Source: Rossellomorea sp. BNER (GTDB taxonomy: Bacteria; Bacillota; Bacilli; Bacillales; Bacillaceae_B). Taken from it: a DNA stretch of 64,000 nt. Of this stretch, positions 8,501-18,600 are shown piece by piece. The translations under genes were made by a program, and so were the position numbers. Below the pieces are notes generated by a model. That model saw only the letters and a list, made by a program, of their open reading frames with translations. It searched no databases and was not told where the DNA came from. Where the stretch lies: the NCBI GenBank assembly GCA_024213275.1, contig JANAVG010000001.1, positions 275,544 to 339,543 of the forward strand, read 5' to 3'. How positions within the stretch are numbered: position 1 is the stretch's first letter; every line of letters begins with the position of its first letter.

Positions 8501-11500
8501 TACCCACGATAGAATGTACGTCCGCATGTGGCCGACCGACGACAGGTGATCCTATAATCACATCTGACTGACCAGTATATTTATGAAGCAAGACATTATA
8601 CGCAGCTAACATTAGCATATAGACCGTGGTTTCCGTTTCTAATGCCAATTGTTTTAACGATTGGGTTAATTCTTGATCTAATACAAAGTTCAAATGACTC
8701 CCTTTAAAACTTTGCATCTCCGGGCGAACAAAATCTGTCGGTAAATCCAAAACGGGAACTTTATCTGCAAAAATATCCAACCAATACGCCTCTTGTCGTT
8801 TACATGCGTCTGATTTCATCCACTCTTGCTGCCAGTTAGTAAAATCTTTATATTGAATACGCAGTTTTGGTAATTTCTCTCCTCGATAGATCTTTGAGAG
8901 ATCATCGAGTAATAGATCAACCGAAACACCATCTGCGATAATATGGTGTAGATCAATCAAAAGCAAATTTCTTTCAGGCTCTAACTGAATCAACTCTGCA
9001 CGGAAAAGCGGAGCTTGGTTCAGTTCAAAAGGCTGAATCAACTCATGAATCCAATTTCTAGCCTCACCTTTGGTACCTTTACGAACGTTCAACCGAAAGC
9101 AAACTTTAGAATGAACGTATTGCACAGGTTCACCATTGACTACTTCAAAAGAGGTTCGAAGTGACTCATGACGCCTTATCAGTTCTTGGAATGCCTGCTC
9201 CAAGCGCTCCTGATCGAGCAATCCTTCTAGCAAAAGTGCACCAAACATATTATAGTGTGTCGCTTCTCGCTCCAACTGCTGTAAGATATAAACTCGTTTT
9301 TGTGCGGAAGAAACGGGATAATGGGACTGAATCGAAACAGGTTGAATCGAATGGAACTTTGCCAATTCTTGTTCTTGCAAATAAGCAGCCATCTCCTTGA
9401 TGGTTGAATGTTCAAAAATCACCCGTACAGGAATCTCTACTTCTAGCTCTTGATGGATAATCGACATCAACTGAATCGCTTTTAACGAGTGACCACCAAT
9501 CTGAAAAAAGTCATCTGTTACATTAATAGAATCGATGGTTAATACGTCTTTCCATATCTTTTCCAACTGCTTTTCTAGATCAGTATTAGGAGGGACGTAT
9601 TTAGTCTCAATTGTTGATTGCGCTGGATTGGGTAAAGCTGTTCGATCCACTTTACCGTTAGGTGTTAAAGGGATTTCACCAAGCTCGATGATAAAAGATG
9701 GAATCATATACGCAGGCAGCTTTTGCTTAAGATATCCCTTCAACTCGTTACTCGATACTTCTTCATCTAATACCACATAGGCAGATACATACGTTTCATT
9801 TTGTGCATCTTTCCAATCCCGTACCGTTACGCCTTTCACCTTAGCGTGTGTTAGGAGAACAGATTCAATCTCCCCCATTTCAATTCGATACCCGCGCACT
9901 TTCACTTGTTGATCGATCCGTCCTAAAAACTCAATATTACCATCAGGCAAATAGCGTACGAGATCACCTGTACGATACAATCTCTCAACAGGGTCAAAAG
10001 GACTCTTGATAAATTTTTCTGCTGTCAATTCTGGTTTACCGAGATAGCCACGAGAAAGCCCCACTCCACCAATACATAACTCCCCTGGAATGCCCATCGG
10101 TTGTAGTTGTGAGTGTTTATTCATGATGTAAACCTTTGTATTGGCAAGCGGTTTTCCAATCGGTACAGAAGAATACGAGAGACTTTTATCTACATTCCAC
10201 ATGGTAGCCGATACGGTTGTCTCTGTTGGTCCATAAGAGTTGATACAAGTTTTCCCCCATGTCTCGACCAATGAATTAGACACTGGCGATCCTCCCAAAA
10301 TGAAATGACGAAGCGAAGGTAGCTCTTCAAATGTCAAAAACTTAGCATAAGTAGGGGGTAGATGAAGAATCGTTAACTTGTTTTGTCTAATATAGTTTTC
10401 AAATGCAACGACATCATAAATCATCTCCGGAGTTAGCAGATAGAGCCTAGCTCCTGTAAGTAGGCTCATACCTATTTCTTCAACTGAAACATCAAACGAA
10501 AGGCTGGCAAATTGTCCGATCCGATCTTCTTCTCGAACTTCCAGTTTTTTGTTCCAATCGTATAAAAAATTAATCACACTCCGGTGTTCAATCATGACCC
10601 CTTTGGGTAGCCCCGTTGTTCCAGATGTATACATTACGTAGGCCAAATCCGTTGACTGATTGATATATGGCAAATTGGCAGAGGCAGCATCCTTCATATC
10701 CAATTTCTGTACATCCAGCCATTCTGGTGATTTAAATTCCTTTTCATCCATCTTTTCCATGATCGCAGTTTGAGTAAGAACAAGGTTTGTACCACTATCT
10801 TCTACCATATATCGTATCCGCTCGATTGGATATTCTGGATCAATCGGAACATAAGCCCCGCCTGCCTTTAGGATAGCAAGGATGCCCACGATCATTTCAA
10901 AGGAACGTTCCATCATCAGGCCAACACGATCATCTGCTTTCGTTCCTTTCTGATGCAGCACATGTGCCAAACGATTCGCTTGTTCATTTAGTTCTTGATA
11001 GGTGAGGTGTTCTTCATTACACACGACTGCTATATTATGCGGGGTTTTTATTACTTGTTCTTCAAACCATTTGTGTATCGTTTTATCTTTTGGATAATCA
11101 GCATTGGTACTATTCAACGTAACTAGTAATTGATGTTTCTCATCATCACCCAGGATATCAATCTGATTGAGCAGTGTCTCTGGTTGGACTAATACTGTTT
11201 TTGCAACCTGTTTCATATGCTTTTCAATATTCTTTATAAATGATTGCTCAAACATGGGAGCATCATATGTAAGTTTCACCTCAATGGACCGTCCAGGCAT
11301 CACAGCGATGGTCAGTGGATAATTCGTTTGCTCAAGGCAATTCACTTCACGAATTCTTAACGCTTGATTTTGACCACCGAATAAATTTTGCACCTCTTGA
11401 TCCAATGGATAACTTTCAAAAACCATTATATGATCGAACAACGCTTGTTGATATTCACTTTGCTTTTGAACCTCATAAAGAGGACAATAATTATGCACCT

Positions 11501-12476
11501 CCGACTCAAAAGCCTGTTTTTGAATATCACGAATAAACGCTTCAAACGAGACCTGACTGCTTCTCATACGAACAGGAACTGTATTGATAAATAAACCAAC
11601 CATCTGTTCGATTCCATCAATAGATCCTGATCTCCCCGATTGAACCGCTCCAAAAACGACGTCATCTTGGTTTGTATATCTTTGCAATAAAATCCCCCAA
11701 ATGGCTTGGAGCGTTGTATTTAATGTGACATGGTGCTGTCTGCTGAAATGGATCAGTTCCTGGGTCATCTCTTCACTAAAAGTAAAAGCAAACTCTTGAT
11801 ACGATCCATTCCCTTCGCTCCTACTCTGTTTCATTGGCAAATAGGCTCGTTCTTCATATCCAAGCAAGTATTTTTTCCAATAATCCAGAGAGCCAATAAG
11901 ATCCCACTCTTCCAGCCACTCAATAAATATTCGATATGGTTTGATTTCTTCCAACTGTAAAGGTTGATCGTTTTGTATGAATTCATAGATCTTAAATAGT
12001 TCTTTGATGATATTCCCCACACTCCAACCATCCATAAGAATGTGGTGAAAACTCCAAACGATGCGGACCTTCTTTTCATTTTCTATGAAGATAGCAAACC
12101 TCATTAATACGTCATTTTGTAAGTCAAAACCTTTTCGTCTATCTTCTCGTTGATAGGATTGAATCACAGACTGCGACTCATTAGTTGGTAAATGAGATAA
12201 ATCCTCAACATAGATAGGTATGTCTCGATTCGTTAATACTACTTGTTTTGGCTTTTGAATTTTTTGATAGAAAAAGGTTGTCCGAAGAATATCATGCCTT
12301 TGCACTAAATGTTGGATACTCTGTTTAAATGTCAGTATGTCTAAATTTCCTTCGATAGAAAAAGTCATTTGCTGATAGTATACTTCTGGATTTTCCTGCA
12401 AGATTGAATGATATAACATCCCCTCTTGCATCGGTGATAAATTATAAACCTTTTCGATTCTTACCTGATTCGACAT
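5547..12476 (-). CDS. NRPS 3: C-A-PCP-C-A(Pro)-PCP-TE, releasing subunit
   Basis: Third synthetase of the operon, about 2309 residues, two modules plus thioesterase. Order: C (FHHILMDGWS near 145), A (YTSGTTG near 616), PCP (GGHSLK near 993), C (HHIIADG near 1178), A (near 1648), PCP (near 2036), TE (GYSAG, Ser near 2157). The first C follows an E domain and is the DCL type (N-terminus LSPMQEGMLYHS). My by-eye specificity codes are DVEHIGSVSK for module 5 (nearest to Orn/Lys-type codes, weak) and DVQFIAHVVK for module 6, a proline code. The TE should release or cyclise the hexapeptide. An ATG at 12476 and a TTG at 12479 share AAGGAG; the gap to NRPS 2 is about 150 bp. Confidence 0.93.
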   Translation of the reverse strand: MSNQVRIEKVYNLSPMQEGMLYHSILQENPEVYYQQMTFSIEGNLDILTFKQSIQHLVQRHDILRTTFFYQKIQKPKQVVLTNRDIPIYVEDLSHLPTNESQSVIQSYQREDRRKGFDLQNDVLMRFAIFIENEKKVRIVWSFHHILMDGWSVGNIIKELFKIYEFIQNDQPLQLEEIKPYRIFIEWLEEWDLIGSLDYWKKYLLGYEERAYLPMKQSRSEGNGSYQEFAFTFSEEMTQELIHFSRQHHVTLNTTLQAIWGILLQRYTNQDDVVFGAVQSGRSGSIDGIEQMVGLFINTVPVRMRSSQVSFEAFIRDIQKQAFESEVHNYCPLYEVQKQSEYQQALFDHIMVFESYPLDQEVQNLFGGQNQALRIREVNCLEQTNYPLTIAVMPGRSIEVKLTYDAPMFEQSFIKNIEKHMKQVAKTVLVQPETLLNQIDILGDDEKHQLLVTLNSTNADYPKDKTIHKWFEEQVIKTPHNIAVVCNEEHLTYQELNEQANRLAHVLHQKGTKADDRVGLMMERSFEMIVGILAILKAGGAYVPIDPEYPIERIRYMVEDSGTNLVLTQTAIMEKMDEKEFKSPEWLDVQKLDMKDAASANLPYINQSTDLAYVMYTSGTTGLPKGVMIEHRSVINFLYDWNKKLEVREEDRIGQFASLSFDVSVEEIGMSLLTGARLYLLTPEMIYDVVAFENYIRQNKLTILHLPPTYAKFLTFEELPSLRHFILGGSPVSNSLVETWGKTCINSYGPTETTVSATMWNVDKSLSYSSVPIGKPLANTKVYIMNKHSQLQPMGIPGELCIGGVGLSRGYLGKPELTAEKFIKSPFDPVERLYRTGDLVRYLPDGNIEFLGRIDQQVKVRGYRIEMGEIESVLLTHAKVKGVTVRDWKDAQNETYVSAYVVLDEEVSSNELKGYLKQKLPAYMIPSFIIELGEIPLTPNGKVDRTALPNPAQSTIETKYVPPNTDLEKQLEKIWKDVLTIDSINVTDDFFQIGGHSLKAIQLMSIIHQELEVEIPVRVIFEHSTIKEMAAYLQEQELAKFHSIQPVSIQSHYPVSSAQKRVYILQQLEREATHYNMFGALLLEGLLDQERLEQAFQELIRRHESLRTSFEVVNGEPVQYVHSKVCFRLNVRKGTKGEARNWIHELIQPFELNQAPLFRAELIQLEPERNLLLIDLHHIIADGVSVDLLLDDLSKIYRGEKLPKLRIQYKDFTNWQQEWMKSDACKRQEAYWLDIFADKVPVLDLPTDFVRPEMQSFKGSHLNFVLDQELTQSLKQLALETETTVYMLMLAAYNVLLHKYTGQSDVIIGSPVVGRPHADVHSIVGMFVNTLAIRNYPEGQKKWIDFIQEVKEGAVAAYDNADYPFEILVEKLSLQRDTGRNPLFQTMFTIQNFGEDLLKLDGVQVSPYELDYSISKFDLLLFATEKQNQIECQMEYSTTLFRQETIQRMTEHFVKIVQEMVNHTNKRIDEVEMLSENERHRLLVEWNDTSNVTYRKKKTIHELFEEQVVKTPNKIAVVYKEETITYQELNIQANRLAHLLRQRGMVAGDCVGLLMERSVDMVVGILAILKAGGAYVPIDPAYPVERMGYMLSDSGAWLVISDDVVMSKLKETEWNTTNDWLNIKHAKCVDLESFNLPITYSDSDLAYVIYTSGTTGHPKGVMMEHRQLLNLLQNQLSNTQIPFDGKVLQFNTISFDVSFQEIFSTLCSGGSLYVVGSQMKKDIRLLLHYIEEQAISVVFWPVSYVKAVFQWVDQLPHSIKHLITAGEQLVISSSLQRYISQSDVQLHNHYGPSETHVVTTYTLSSSTEKVEYVPIGKPIANTKIYLLNTNQQLQPQGVVGEIYISGDSVSRGYLGNSELTGEKFVPNPFISGERMYRTGDLARYRSDGNIEFLGRIDHQVKVRGYRIEPSEIESALLDHENVKDAVVRDWLDGQNEVYLCAYIVVTESVSNAEIMGFISQKLPQYMLPSFIMELDRIPLKSNGKLDRNELPKPDGSHVQNEYVAPVTHLEQQLARIWQEALDIKQIGVTDDFFQIGGHSLKAISLVSRIDELLHKRVNLSVMFTHRTIREQAAYLSTSEFRSADSPVLTLLNKKTALNLFCFPPIAGYSTIFSTLAQHINTHTVYGLDFIHEEERVEKYMDEIVRIQKEGPYRLLGYSAGCSLAYEVAKRMEEEGYEVADLIMLDGLPRTEALLLEQEEVMKQAEEAVEIFLQHQLRDYISTRTKQEFLENVKNYLIYYNQLINEGRVQASIHSVKSEDGSERIKNWGTMTPQFNHYQGSGGHMDLLVTPHLERNTEIIQNILLNKVEV

Positions 12477-12625
12477 CAAAACTCCGCTCCTTACTTGAAG
12501 TTATTTCAAAACCAATTGGTCAGGTCATTTTTGCCAACAACCCCTATGACAGAATCTCTCTATATGATACAGTCGTATTCCTTGCCATAGAGGTTCAGCC
12601 ATTACACCAAATCTTTAAATCGTTA

Positions 12626-15600
12626 TTAACCCTCAAGTATACTTTGCATATATTGCAAGTCTTCTAATGATAGATTTTTATCACCCACATCACTTGGTGT
12701 TACATCTGTTTCAGTCCTTTCAACGCAGTGGTTGATCACTCGATTCAAGTTTGTCTGTAGATCCTCAGCGAGTCTCGTGATCGTCTCTTTGTTGTACTCT
12801 TTACTGCTATACCCAATTTGGAGTGTAAATCTCCCATTAAAAACAAGCCCGTTCATATCAATTGTATGTTTTCGTTTCATTTGCGGGCTTACTAACTTAC
12901 CTGTATTTAGTGAAGAAATCTGGAAGTTTTGTCCTACTTCAGTGCTTTGATCAAACTGTCCAAGATAGTTAAAAGCTATTTCTGGGTGAAAGGAAGTAAG
13001 ATGGGTAGAGCCTAAATCTGATTTACTCAAGTATTTCAATATGCCATAACCGATTCCACGGTTTGGAATTCTTCGCAATGTTTCTTTTACTTTTTTAATA
13101 CTATAAGACAAATGCTCTTCAGCATCATTCTGAGAAAAATCAAGAACGACTGGGTAACAACTAGTAAACCATCCTACAGTACGATGTAGACTAATTGATT
13201 CAAGAATCTCTTCTCGACCATGTCCTTCTAATAAAATACTGACTTGATCGGAATCGCTCCAATTTCTTAATGTTAATCCTAAGGAAGTCAGTAAAATATC
13301 ATTGATCTCTGTGTTATATGCATGATGGATTCGGCTCAATAGTTGTGTCGTTTGCTCTTCGGTTAAAGATAATTCGACCTGATCACTCTCTTCCATGGTA
13401 CTACCTGCCACTTTTCGGTCTTTTGGAAGAGGCACTATTTCGGTCTGGCATAACTTTTCCCAATAAGCGATTTCTTTTTTCAGCTTTGTACTATTTGCAT
13501 ACTTACACAATCCATCCGCCCATGTTAATAAAGAGTCTGTTTTCAATGGAAGTTCGATTGGCTGGTTCTTCAATGCTTGTTGATAGCCATTTTCAAAGTC
13601 CTCCAATAAAATCCTCCAAGAAACACCATCAACAACCAGATGATGAATGACAAACAGTAAATAGTCTCCCTTATCTGTCCGAAATAAGCTGACCTTCATA
13701 AGCGGCCCTTTTGTAATATCTAAACTGCTTTGCATCTGATTGGCCAACACTTCAATTCGATGTCTTATATTTTTCTCATGCTTTACGTCAAATCTATGAA
13801 AATGGAATATATCCTCTTCTATTCCACGATTGATCTGAATCCATCGATCCTGCTCTTGACGAAAGTTCATTCGCAGGGCATCATGATGCTTCACTAGTTT
13901 TATTAATACCTTATCAACGACATCTTCTTGGAGATATGTTGGACTATACAATAGAACAGACTGATTAAAATGGTTAACATGATGCTCACAATCTTCAAAA
14001 AACTCTATTTGGATTGGGGTAAGAGGCACTTCTCCAAGCACAAAGTCTTGATTCACTTGCTGCTGTTTGTACTCAATGTATGGAATAACTTTTTGAATCG
14101 TCGGCTCACGAAAAAGATGGTTTACGCTTAGGATGCAACCTTCTTTCTGTAACATTGCAGCCACTTGGATCGCTTTGATCGAATCCCCACCCATTTCGAA
14201 AAAGTGATGATTTACTCCAATTTTATTTACGTCTAAAACTTGCTGCCAAATACGGACTAACTTCTTCTCAATCTCGGTAACAGGTGCTACATATTCTCCT
14301 TGTGCCTCTATTCCATCGGGTTTTGGCAGTGCTCTTCGATCTACTTTGCCATTGGATGTTAATGGCATCTCTTCGATTTCCATGACAAAAGATGGAATCA
14401 TATAATCTGGTAGTTTTTGACCTATAAACATCTTTAGTTCATTACTGGATATAGCTTCATTCAATACCACGTAGGCACATAAATTCATCTCATTCTGTTC
14501 ATTTTTCCAATCTCGTACGCTGCCGTTTTTTACATTTGGGTGACTTACAAGCGCTGATTCAATTTCACCAAGCTCCACTCGGTGCCCCCGTACCTTCACT
14601 TGATGATCTATTCGACCCAAAAACTGAATATTTCCATCTGACAAATAGCGTGCAAAATCTCCCGTACGATAAATTCGTTCTCCCTCGCTAAACGGGCTAG
14701 GGACAAACCTTTCTGCGGATTGTTCAGGTTTGTCAAGGTAGCCTCTGGCAAGCCCGACTCCACCAATACAAAGCTCTCCTGGAACTCCGATTGGTTGTAA
14801 TTGTAGATTTTCATCTAGGATGTATACTTTTGTATTGGAAATCGGTTTCCCAATTGGAATCACTTTATCATTACTTCCATTAGATGGTTCCCATACAGTT
14901 GCACATACAGTCGCCTCTGTGGGGCCATAAGCATTAAGGTAGATTTCATTCCATCGTTCAACTAAGCTCGGTGTACTTTCAGAACCGCCAACCATAACTT
15001 TTCGCAATGATTTCATTCGTTGTTGATTGAGATAGCTTAAGTATGTAGGCGGAAGTAATAACATACTTAATTTATGCTGATCCACATAATGTTCAAAGGC
15101 AGTTGGATCTGCAATCACATCTTGTGAAATTAGGTATAGGCACGCACCCGATAACAGACTGACCCCAACTTCCCAAATACTTGCATCAAATGAGATATTG
15201 GCGAATTGACCAACTCGATCTTGTTCTTGAATGGACCATTCAGTTTGAAAGTGACGAATGAGATTGATGACACTCTGGTGCTCTACCATAACCCCTTTTG
15301 GCTGTCCGGTGGTTCCTGAAGTATAAATCACATACGCCAAATCTGTTGGTTTGTTAACAATCGATAGATTAGAAGAATCGCCTTCTGTAGAGACCACCTC
15401 TTCTATATCCAAGCATTCTCCCTTCCAGCTTCCTTCGTCTATAAACTTTTCTACAACATGATCCTGACTAAGAACAATCGTAGCCCCACTATCCTCTAAT
15501 AGGTATCGGATTCGTTCAACGGGATACGAGGGATTGATGGGCACGTAAGCTCCACCTGCCTTTAAAATCCCCAAAATTCCAACAACTACATCCAGCTGCC

Positions 15601-18600
15601 TCGCCATTACCAATCCTACCCGATCATCTGGTTTGACTCCGTGTTGTCTGAGTACATGTGCCAAGCGATTAGCCCGTACATTTAACTCCTGATAGGTTAG
15701 TTTCTCTTCATTGCAAACCACTGCTATGTTATTAGGTGTTTGCGCTACTTGTTCTATAAACAATTCATGAATGGTCTTTTCTTTTGGATACACGTTTTCG
15801 GTTTGGTTCCACTTGACTAACAACTGTTCCTTCTCATGATAAGTCAGCATTTCGACTTCACTGATTTTCTTTTCAGGATGCGCCACCATTTCTTTCACAA
15901 TCTGTTCAAAATGGTGCTTCATCCTCTGAATGGTCTCTTGCTTAAATAAAGAACTTGAGTATTCCAGTTGACACTTAATCTGATCTTCGCTCTCTCTAGT
16001 CACCAAAGAAAGGTCGAACTTAGAAATTGCATACTCCAAATCATACGGTTTGACTTGTACACCATCGAGATGCAAACCATTACTACCAAAGTCTTGCATG
16101 GTAAACATCGCTTGAAATAGTGGATTACGGCTAGTATCACGCTGAAGAGATAGTTTTTCTACAAGCATCTCAAAGGGATAATCAGCATGGTCGTATGCGG
16201 CGAGTGCCTGTGCTTTCACCTCATGCACAAAATCCACAACTCGCTTGTGCCCCTCAGGATGGTTACGGATTGCTAGCGTATTCACAAACATCCCCATAAC
16301 TGACTGTATATCTGCATGTGATCGACCGACTACCGGCGTCCCAACAATTACCTCTGACTGCTTGGAATATTTATAGAGTAAGAGATTGTAAGCTGTTAGC
16401 AATAGCATGTATAGCGTTGTACCTGTTTTCGATGCTAGTTTTTTTAACGACCTTGTCAACTCATCATTTAACACAAAACTCTCATGGCTACCAGCAAAGT
16501 TTTGTACCTCTGGACGGACATAATCTGTCGGCAGCTCCAAATCAGGAATCTCATCCGAAAAGGAGTCTAACCAGTATTTCTCTTGACGTCGGCAATGCTC
16601 CGATTGCATCCATTCTTGTTGCCAAACTGCAAAGTCTTTATACTGGATCCGAAGATCAGGAAGACTCTCTCCTCCATAGATTTTCGAGAGATCATTTAAC
16701 ATTACATCCGTTGATACTCCATCTGTGATGATGTGATGCAGATCAATCAGCAACAGATGTTTTTTTACCTCAATCTGAAACAGTTCAACACGAAATAATG
16801 GGGTTTGATCCAACGAAAATGGTCGAATAAACTGATTGACCACGCTTTTTACATCTTTTTCCGTAATCTTCCGCACAGGTAACGTAAAGGATATCTTTGG
16901 ATGAATCATTTGCACGGGCTCCCCATCCACTAGTTCAAATGAGGTACGAAGGGATTCATGACGTTCAATCAGGCTCTGAATGGCTTGTTCCAATCGCTGA
17001 TCATCACATTCTCCCTCAATGATAATGGCACCAGGAAGATTGTAGTGTGTAGAGCTTAGCTCCATTTGCTGAAGTACAAACATCCGCTTTTGTGCAGAAG
17101 AGACTGGATAATTTGGTTGGGATGGAGCGGGCTGAATTCCTTGAAATTCTGTCTGCTCTTTTTCTTCCAGATAGAAAGCCAATTGCCGAATAGTTGGATG
17201 CTCAAAGATCACGTGAACCGGTAGATCGACTTGAAGCTTTTTGTGAATCATCGCCACCAATTGAATCACCTTCAAGGAATGTCCCCCAATAGTAAAGAAA
17301 TGATCGGTAACTCCGACGAAGTCGGCTCCCAATACTTGTTCCCAAATCTCAACTAACTGTCTTTCCATCTCTGTGGCAGGCGGCACATATGTTGTTTTAC
17401 GTTCTAATCTATCAGGTAACGGCAAGGCTTTTCGATCCACCTTGCCATTTGGCATTAATGGAATCTGACGAATCTCCTTGATAAAGGAGGGAATCATGTA
17501 ATCAGGCAGCTTTTGTTGTAAGTATTTTTCTAACTCAGTGCTTGATACTGATTCATTCAATATTACATAGGCGCATAAATAAGTCTCACTTTGCCCATCT
17601 ATTAAATTTCGAACGACAACATCTTTTACCTTTGGATACTCCATAAGAACCGATTCAATCTCACCTAACTCAATTCGGTAACCTCGTATTTTGACTTGTT
17701 GATCGATCCGCCCTAAAAACTCAATATTTCCATCGGATAAGTAACGTGCTATGTCTCCTGTTCGATACATTCGTTCATTAGGAACAAAGGGGTTCGTTAA
17801 AAATTTTTCAGCTGTCAGTTTTGGCTTACCCAGATACCCCCTACTAACACTTTTGCCAGAAATATATACCTCTCCTACAGCACCTTGTGGTTGAATTTGT
17901 CTATTCTCATTTAGTACATAAATTTGTGTATTAGCAATCGGTTTTCCGATTGGGGGATGTTCAATCAATTCTTTGTCAGGTGATAGTTTGTATGTTGTTA
18001 CGACATGCGTTTCCGAAGGTCCGTAATGATTATGTATATGTACATTACTTTGACGAATACATTGCTTTAAAGAAGGTGACAAGATTAATTGTTCACCTGC
18101 TGTAATCACATGCTTTATTGACTTTGGTAATCGAGCCACCAATTGAAACACAGCTTTGACATAGGAGACAGGCCAGTAGACAATGGAAATGGTTTGATTC
18201 TCAATATATGTCAATAACTTTTCGATATTTTGTTTCATTTCATTCTCGATGACATAAAGGCAGCCACCAGATAAAAGTGTTGAGAAAATCTCCTGAAAAC
18301 TCACATCAAAACTGATGGAGTTAAACTGCAATACTTTCTCATTAAAAGGAATCTCTATACGTGAAATTTGATCATGTAATAGGTTTACCAGTTGACAATG
18401 CTCCATCATCACACCTTTAGGGTGACCGGTAGTTCCTGAGGTATAGATGACATAAGCCAAATGATTTGACTGGTTGGCAACTGATAAATTTGACCCATCT
18501 ATTCTATTATCTAGACTTTCTCTCACATCGACCCATGATCCTGACCACTCGCTTATAGATTGAAGCTTTTCGATCACCGAAGCTTGGCTGAGAATCATAC

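Noticed and set aside
9161..9780. Plus-strand open frames inside the NRPS genes
   Set aside because: Shadow frames opposite conserved domains, without ribosome sites or protein features. The same applies to all such frames at 12404-26000.
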